Of a DNA stretch of 64,000 bases, positions 59,817 to 64,000 are shown in pieces. Location of the stretch: the NCBI RefSeq assembly GCF_014145665.1, contig NZ_JACHTD010000004.1, forward strand, positions 1 through 64,000, read 5' to 3'. Positions within the stretch are counted from its first letter, which is position 1. Every line of letters begins with the position of its first letter. This DNA comes from Myroides sp. NP-2 (GTDB taxonomy: Bacteria > Bacteroidota > Bacteroidia > Flavobacteriales > Flavobacteriaceae). Under the pieces are notes generated by a model that saw only the letters and a list, made by a program, of their open reading frames with translations, was not told the DNA's origin and ran no database searches. A program made the translations under genes and the position numbers.

Positions 59817-60677
59817 ATGGTACAACATCGTCATGAGACTACAATCATCAAAAATGGTACTACGCATTCTATTCTAGCAGATGCTTATTGGGAAGAGGAA
59901 AGAGGTAAAAGGCCTTTAGTTATCTTTTGTCACGGGTATAAAGGATTTAAAGATTGGGGGGCTTGGGATTTGATGATGCAAACGATAGCCAAAGCTGGAT
60001 ATGTAGCTGTAAAGTTCAATTTTTCTCACAATGGAACATCTTTAGATCAACCGATGGAATTTGTTGACTTAGAGGCATTTGGCAAAAACACCTATACACA
60101 AGAACAAAACGATTTAGCGGCAGTGATCGACTTTTATCAGGTTCAGCCTTATGTAGAGGAGACTCAAATCTTTTTGATTGGACATAGTAGAGGAGGAGGG
60201 GCAGTATTGTTGCAAACCTATTATAACGATAAGGTTACAGGAGCTATTTCCTTGGCGGGCGTGGCTGATTTTAAGAAGCGATTTCCACAGCGTGACAACT
60301 TTGAGTTATGGCAAAAAGAAGGAGTATTTTATAGTATGAATGGCAGAACCAAGCAGCAAATGCCTCATTATCTAACGTTTTGGGAAGACTTTGAAGCGAA
60401 CGAACAGGCATTAACCATTCAGTATGCCGCACAAAATCTGCGAAAACCCGTATTGATTGTCAATGGAACGGCTGATCAAGCGGTAGGTGTCAAAGAAGCC
60501 GAATTACTACACTTGTGGATGAAAGAGTCTACGTTATACGTCGTTGAAGGGGCTGATCACGTTTTTGGGGCAAAACACCCGTATGAACAAGCAGAGTTGC
60601 CCGTACATTTAAAGCTAGTGGTCGATGAAATCCTTGGCTTTTTAAAGGAAAATACAAAGGCTAAGCCTAACGTATAG
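59817..60677 (+). CDS. Alpha/beta hydrolase (dienelactone hydrolase/acylaminoacyl peptidase-like)
   Basis: A 286-residue alpha/beta-hydrolase. Seen: LVIFCHGYKGFKDWGAWDLM with the oxyanion HGYKG, VAVKFNFSHNGTS, IFLIGHSRGGGAVLLQTYYND (the GHSRGG nucleophile elbow), LIVNGTADQAVG (acid) and VVEGADHVFGAKHPYE (His). The acid-His spacing and length match cytoplasmic esterases of the DLH/osmC-linked class. Substrate unknown. It is a single gene, separated from the minus-strand two-component operon by 104 nt. Confidence 0.88.
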   Translation: MVQHRHETTIIKNGTTHSILADAYWEEERGKRPLVIFCHGYKGFKDWGAWDLMMQTIAKAGYVAVKFNFSHNGTSLDQPMEFVDLEAFGKNTYTQEQNDLAAVIDFYQVQPYVEETQIFLIGHSRGGGAVLLQTYYNDKVTGAISLAGVADFKKRFPQRDNFELWQKEGVFYSMNGRTKQQMPHYLTFWEDFEANEQALTIQYAAQNLRKPVLIVNGTADQAVGVKEAELLHLWMKESTLYVVEGADHVFGAKHPYEQAELPVHLKLVVDEILGFLKENTKAKPNV

Positions 60678-60781
60678 CCTAGGCGAAAACGCAGTATACA
60701 AGAGACATAGCACTAAGTATATCCGTCTTATGTTTGCTTTACCTTGGGATTATTGTCCACCTAATCCCCGTTGGCATGTGC

Positions 60782-61453
60782 TCACAACAGGGAAATTTCT
60801 TCCATTGAAATGAGTTTGTTTTGTACGGCATATACAATGAGTCCCACTACGTTCTTGGCTCCTGTTTTTTGGAATAGACTGTTTTTGTAGCCTTCCACTG
60901 TTTTGAGCGATAGAAATAAGTGATCTGCAATTTCTTTTCCTGTTTTTTGTTGAGCAATGAGGTGGAGTACTTCGAGTTCTCTATCGCTTAGAGCGAGTTT
61001 TAAATCTGGGGTAATGCTTGTGTTTTTGATGGTCATTTGTTCCCTTAAAAGCGAAAATTGTGCGGGTAACAGATAGAATCCTTTGGTCTTTACTTCGCTT
61101 ATTACCTCAAGAAGTACGGCTGGTTTTGTATTTTTAGGTAAAAAGGCAGCAAATCCCGTTTTGACAATAAAGCTAATCAGGCTGTCATTGTAATGGGAAG
61201 ACAAAAGAATAACTGGTGTATCAATTCCTGCCTGTCGCAATTGTTTTAAGAGTTCGAGTCCATCTACTTCTCCGATGCGAAAGTCGAGAATGTATATATC
61301 AGGATATGCCGTTGTGCTTGCTATGTGTTCTAGAAATTCTGTGCCTGAATTAAAGGTTGCTACAACTTCAATAGACGGGTCTTGTTGTAAGAAATTGGCG
61401 AGTAAATCCGTGATGAGTACTTCATCATCAACGAGAATGATTTGAGTTTTCAT
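60782..61453 (-). CDS. NarL/LuxR-type response regulator C
   Basis: A 223-residue regulator: receiver with IILVDDEVLITDLLANFLQQ, phospho-acceptor Asp57 in YILDFRIGEVDGLELL, VILLSSHYND and the Lys in LPKNTKPAVL, followed by a typical LuxR helix-turn-helix ELEVLHLIAQQKTGKEIADHLFLSLKTVEGYKNSLFQKTG. Its start overlaps the end of the upstream kinase gene by 4 nt, so the two are translationally coupled partners. It is the last gene in a four-gene minus-strand operon. Target genes are unknown. Confidence 0.93.
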   Translation of the reverse strand: MKTQIILVDDEVLITDLLANFLQQDPSIEVVATFNSGTEFLEHIASTTAYPDIYILDFRIGEVDGLELLKQLRQAGIDTPVILLSSHYNDSLISFIVKTGFAAFLPKNTKPAVLLEVISEVKTKGFYLLPAQFSLLREQMTIKNTSITPDLKLALSDRELEVLHLIAQQKTGKEIADHLFLSLKTVEGYKNSLFQKTGAKNVVGLIVYAVQNKLISMEEISLL

Positions 61454-62217
61454 ACCATTTGTTTTAGAGGGATTAACAATATAAAAGAGGTTCCTTTTTG
61501 GGGTTTTAATTTGTATTTATGTACTGCCTTTAATAAGGTTGTGCGCAGTTGAATATTTTGCATGCCCAAACCTTTATTCAGTTCTTGTTTGGAACATCCT
61601 TTCCCATTATCGCGTATTCCAAAGACTACAGCCTTTGAAGTGAGGCGCAACTGCACGTCAATTTCACTCGCTTGGGCGTGCTTGTGTATATTGTTCATCA
61701 ATTCTTGTGCGATGCGAAGCATATGGGTTTTTTGTTCTGTTGAGAGTTCAATTATCGCCTGTGTATCAATGCGTAAACGAATGTTGTAAAAAGTATTCCA
61801 CTGTTGAAATAAATCTTTGATGAGGTGCTCGATGGTTGCAAATTCCAAAAGGGGTGGATTCAAATCATGGGATATACGCCTTGTTATCGAAATTGCTTCC
61901 TGTATGTGATCCACCATTTTAGGGTCTTCTTGTTTGGTTTGCGATTGCAAGAATAAGATATTTAGCGAATTAATAACCGAATCGTGTAAATCACTGCCAA
62001 TGCGTTGCCTTTCTTTTTCCTGTATAGCCAAGGATGACAGCTGTAGTTTTTTGTGGTGGTCTTGGTTTAATGCTTGGATTTGGTGCTGGGTTTCGATGTG
62101 TTTTTTGTGATTTAGTTTTAAAAGTATGATAAATGCTATGCTAATGATTAGCACAAGTAGTAAGCCAAGAATCAACCAAATTAGGACAATATGTTCGCTT
62201 TGCGCGTTATTCTGCAT
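61450..62217 (-). CDS. Sensor histidine kinase (HisKA_3 type) C
   Basis: A 255-residue kinase with a single N-terminal helix (IVLIWLILGLLLVLIISIAFIILLKL) and almost no sensor domain outside. The HisKA_3 box is KERQRIGSDLHDSVINSLNILFLQS with the phospho-His, then DLNPPLLEFATIEHLIKDLFQQW, MLRIAQELMNNIHKHAQASEI and the ATPase FGIRDNGKGCSKQELNKGLGMQNIQLR. As it lacks an outside domain, it may sense through the membrane protein encoded directly upstream, whose gene overlaps its start by 37 nt. It is coupled to regulator C. Confidence 0.92.
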   Translation of the reverse strand: MQNNAQSEHIVLIWLILGLLLVLIISIAFIILLKLNHKKHIETQHQIQALNQDHHKKLQLSSLAIQEKERQRIGSDLHDSVINSLNILFLQSQTKQEDPKMVDHIQEAISITRRISHDLNPPLLEFATIEHLIKDLFQQWNTFYNIRLRIDTQAIIELSTEQKTHMLRIAQELMNNIHKHAQASEIDVQLRLTSKAVVFGIRDNGKGCSKQELNKGLGMQNIQLRTTLLKAVHKYKLKPQKGTSFILLIPLKQMV

Positions 62218-62822
62218 ATGACTATCGTTGTTAATAGGTAAAAAAGTAGTGTAAGGATACTATTCAGAAACCAGAATAGCAGTATATATTCGCGGTTTCC
62301 AGTTATTAATAGGTGGAGAGGCAGGTAATACAAGCACTCAAAGATAAAATAGACGAGTACAACAGCATTAAAAAGGAAAAAAGAGGTATTATAGGATTGC
62401 CATTTATTTTTAACTAGGTAATAGGCGTAGTGCAAGGTAAGTAAAAATAAAGACAGGGCTGTCACACTCCTCGTGTAGGAATTGAGTTGTTGCAAATCGT
62501 GAAATTGTATTGTACTAAGCTCATATGACAGGAGGATCAACGAGGGAATAACAGTATAGAGGAATATTTTTTTTTGGGTATGCGTATAGTAAATATAGGA
62601 AAACCATCCCAATTCTAATACGCCAAAAATCGGAATTAATAGGAGGTTGTTTCCCAGTTTTTTGCCCAAAAATTCACCTAGAAAAACAAAGGATAAGCAG
62701 GTGATAAGGTATCCTATAAAGGCTACTTTATACCGAGATAAAGGCATTTTGATTGAGGCGTAAAAAATTAATAGCACTAAGGTTAAGGGGATTGTATAGG
62801 TGACAAATGTAAATATAGTCAT
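62181..62822 (-). CDS. Multispan membrane protein upstream of kinase C
   Basis: A 213-residue protein with about seven predicted helices: FVTYTIPLTLVLLIFYASI, VAFIGYLITCLSFVFLGEFLG, LLLIPIFGVLELGWFSYIYY, FLYTVIPSLILLSYEL, VTALSLFLLTLHYAYYLV, FFLFNAVVLVYFIFECLYYL and LLFWFLNSILTLLFYLLTTIVI. Such seven-helix proteins often sit next to NarL-type kinases with no sensor part. It overlaps the kinase gene by 37 nt and follows the upstream gene by 2 nt. I expect a sensing partner; this is inference from context. Confidence 0.75.
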   Translation of the reverse strand: MTIFTFVTYTIPLTLVLLIFYASIKMPLSRYKVAFIGYLITCLSFVFLGEFLGKKLGNNLLLIPIFGVLELGWFSYIYYTHTQKKIFLYTVIPSLILLSYELSTIQFHDLQQLNSYTRSVTALSLFLLTLHYAYYLVKNKWQSYNTSFFLFNAVVLVYFIFECLYYLPLHLLITGNREYILLFWFLNSILTLLFYLLTTIVICRITRKANILS

Positions 62823-62824
62823 GG

Positions 62825-63436
62825 CTATTTAATTTTCCATATTTTTAGTTGCTGCAATAAGCCAAATTTCTGCTGTGTTAGTGTACTATCGAAAGGAGGG
62901 ATAGGTTTACATGTGTCTAAATAACTACTGCTTTTCCCCATAGACGTCAATACTAGATCCACCTGATCGTTGTGAATGGCTAAGTTGATTTTTAGTGGAC
63001 TATTACCTTTAAAATCATCATTGGGAATCCAAAAAACTTGAACGAAGCTAGCGTTGTCTATTACTTTGTTTCGAACTTCTTGATCCTCCCATTTTGAGAT
63101 GCGTATTTCAGCATCACTTTTTTCAATAGGACCTTTACTAGCATTCTCTTTTATGCCAATACTGCTGTACAAGGCTGTAGGTATTATTGATGGGTCTTGA
63201 AAGGAAGTAGATACATCCACGGAGCTTGGTATAAAATGAAGGTATAAACGTTCATTGTAATAGCCAAAATAAGCGTGTATATTGTCGGTTAACAAGTCGC
63301 CCCTCAAATAGTGAAAGACATTAAAATCCTTTTCAGCTACTACCTTAATAGCAGTTCTATCCATTGAAAAATTGGCCCAGTTTGCTATACTTTGGTAAAC
63401 CCAATGTTGTTCTTTTGTCGCAATACGTTGATTCAT
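62825..63436 (-). CDS. First gene of the kinase C operon, unknown
   Basis: A 203-residue soluble protein that I do not recognise. It begins NQRIATKEQHWVYQSIANWANFSMD and contains FNVFHYLRGDLLTDNIHAYFGYYNERLYLHFIPSSVDVSTSFQDPS, then VQVFWIPNDDFKG, and KINLAIHNDQVDLVLTSMG. There is no signal peptide or membrane part. The sequence looks like a beta-rich single domain. It is followed by the seven-helix membrane protein after 2 nt, so it belongs to the same operon and may act in the same signalling path. Confidence 0.7.
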   Translation of the reverse strand: MNQRIATKEQHWVYQSIANWANFSMDRTAIKVVAEKDFNVFHYLRGDLLTDNIHAYFGYYNERLYLHFIPSSVDVSTSFQDPSIIPTALYSSIGIKENASKGPIEKSDAEIRISKWEDQEVRNKVIDNASFVQVFWIPNDDFKGNSPLKINLAIHNDQVDLVLTSMGKSSSYLDTCKPIPPFDSTLTQQKFGLLQQLKIWKIK

Positions 63437-63809
63437 GTTTTAGCGTAGTATACCAGTTTATGTGAAAGGGATTTTAGTTTCTAATCCATCAAATTTAAGA
63501 AAAATTTATGTTTTATTATCTTTTTTGTATAAAAAAACAAATTATAGAAATGGATTTATAGTTGGAATTGTTGTAATTTTATAAATATAGGGCATTAGTA
63601 GCTGATTTATTTGTTTTACTATAATTTGAATGGTATTCCTTGTTTTTTCTTAAAAATGTGAAGAGAAAAACCTTTGAATTTAAAAAACAGGGTTTACCCT
63701 GGTGTTTTTTCGCAATTTGTGAATTATTTTTGAAATCAGAAATATGCTTCATAGGAGGTTTGTCCCTGTAGCATTTCAATTTTACGAGTTTAAGGATTAT
63801 AACAATACT
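63437..63809. other. AT-rich gene-free stretch upstream of the kinase C operon
   Basis: About 370 bp with very low GC. The one longer open frame here (about 63579-63779, minus) has no ordinary start context and poor composition, so I do not call it. The promoter of the operon should lie near 63440-63500, but no perfect TAnnTTTG box was found. Confidence 0.4.
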
Positions 63810-63990
63810 AAAGCTCCCCTGGTTTTATCAGCTGTGGTCTAGGTAGTAAAATGGAGCAAAAAGGTCTTTTTTTTGAGGATGATGAACCGCGGAGCTTTAA
63901 AAAATCTATATTTCAAATTCCCCACAACAATTTTAATATCTTGAGAGAAGAGCGCTTAGAATTTCTAAAGCGCTTTTTTCGTTTTGAATA
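63810..63990 (+). ncRNA. Structured region ending in a terminator, possible small RNA or leader
   Basis: AAAGCTCC (63810-63817) can pair with GGAGCTTT (63891-63898), enclosing about 73 nt with further short pairings (GGTTTTAT against GTAAAAT). A hairpin with T-run follows at 63951-63979. The whole could be a small RNA or a leader. It overlaps the 46-residue frame below; only one of the two readings may be real. No known RNA family is recognised. Confidence 0.35.
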
Positions 63991-63991
63991 A
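63851..63991 (+). CDS. Possible 46-residue small protein
   Basis: ATG 63851 opens a frame of 46 codons. The product starts MEQKGLFFEDDEPRSF, then KKSIFQIPHNNFNILREERLEFLKRFF, rich in charged and aromatic residues with a predicted helix at the end. The frame is open to 63812. However, its last codons lie within a terminator-like hairpin (63951-63979), which argues against a normal gene. I keep it as a low-confidence call. Confidence 0.3.
   Translation: MEQKGLFFEDDEPRSFKKSIFQIPHNNFNILREERLEFLKRFFRFE
63951..63979 (+). terminator. Terminator-like hairpin at the window end
   Basis: AGCGCTTAGAA pairs with TTCTAAAGCGCT (one bulge), followed by six T residues. Confidence 0.65.
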
Positions 63992-64000
63992 ATAGTGCTG

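Noticed and set aside
63579..63779. A 66-residue minus-strand frame
   Set aside because: AT-rich sequence with no promoter, no recognisable domain and composition unlike its neighbours.

Overview
The window is chromosomal DNA of a member of the Bacteroidota, most likely the family Flavobacteriaceae (a Myroides- or Flavobacterium-like genome). This rests on AT-rich coding sequence, the repeated -7 promoter box TAnnTTTG (often with TTG 19-20 nt upstream, as in front of thrS, tRNA-Ser, tRNA-Tyr and a glycosyltransferase), weak or absent Shine-Dalgarno sequences, TPR-type histidine kinases, fumarylacetoacetase, PorT-like barrels and PLP-dependent DegT enzymes typical of the group. The genus is an inference; no 16S rRNA gene is present.

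Layout. 1-1000: the 3' end of a tyrosine recombinase faces the 3' end of a tRNA-Ser gene, followed by an array of about 74 heptamers and a perfect 25-bp inverted repeat. 1100-8050: two unknown genes, pyrD, a DoxX-like protein divergent from an HxlR regulator, then the translation operon thrS-infC-rpmI-rplT. 8070-15230: a surface-polysaccharide locus with a 3-amino-dideoxysugar pair (DegT aminotransferase plus FdtA/QdtA-like ketoisomerase), a flippase and four glycosyltransferases in mixed orientation. 15240-27800: ftsE, fumarylacetoacetase, glyA, a minisatellite-rich spacer, then a long minus-strand run of housekeeping genes (acyl-ACP thioesterase, miaA, a potassium channel, an exonuclease/GIY-YIG protein, YggS, DUF1015, 3-hydroxyacyl-CoA dehydrogenase, Gfo/Idh oxidoreductase) ending at pcm. 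27870-38320: DsrE-like and small membrane proteins, a broken alpha/beta hydrolase, a PQQ-type propeller, smpB, an outer-membrane barrel, an AraC regulator divergent from an exported flavodoxin-RidA fusion, envelope proteins, and an Rrf2 (NsrR-like) regulator with flavohaemoglobin.

38850-42730 is the most interesting part: a second SHMT gene, a second DegT aminotransferase and a divergent pyridoxal kinase, all tied to pyridoxal phosphate. The two transcription units share an upstream element (CTGGACTA plus a second CTG repeat 23 bp on) at exactly the same distance, 53 bp, from the same -7 box. That looks like one regulator controlling a small PLP regulon.

42840-43340 carries an odd tRNA-Cys-like gene with C at position 33 and three near-identical tRNA-Tyr genes. 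43760-64000 holds stand-alone metabolic genes (GNAT, nitrilase-fold amidase, SMR transporter, MBL hydrolase, CAT-family acetyltransferase, SseB-like, HMG-CoA-lyase-like, guaB) and two NarL-type two-component systems, one with a TPR kinase between two paralogous response regulators, the other in a four-gene operon with two unknown partners. The window ends in a small structured region with a terminator.
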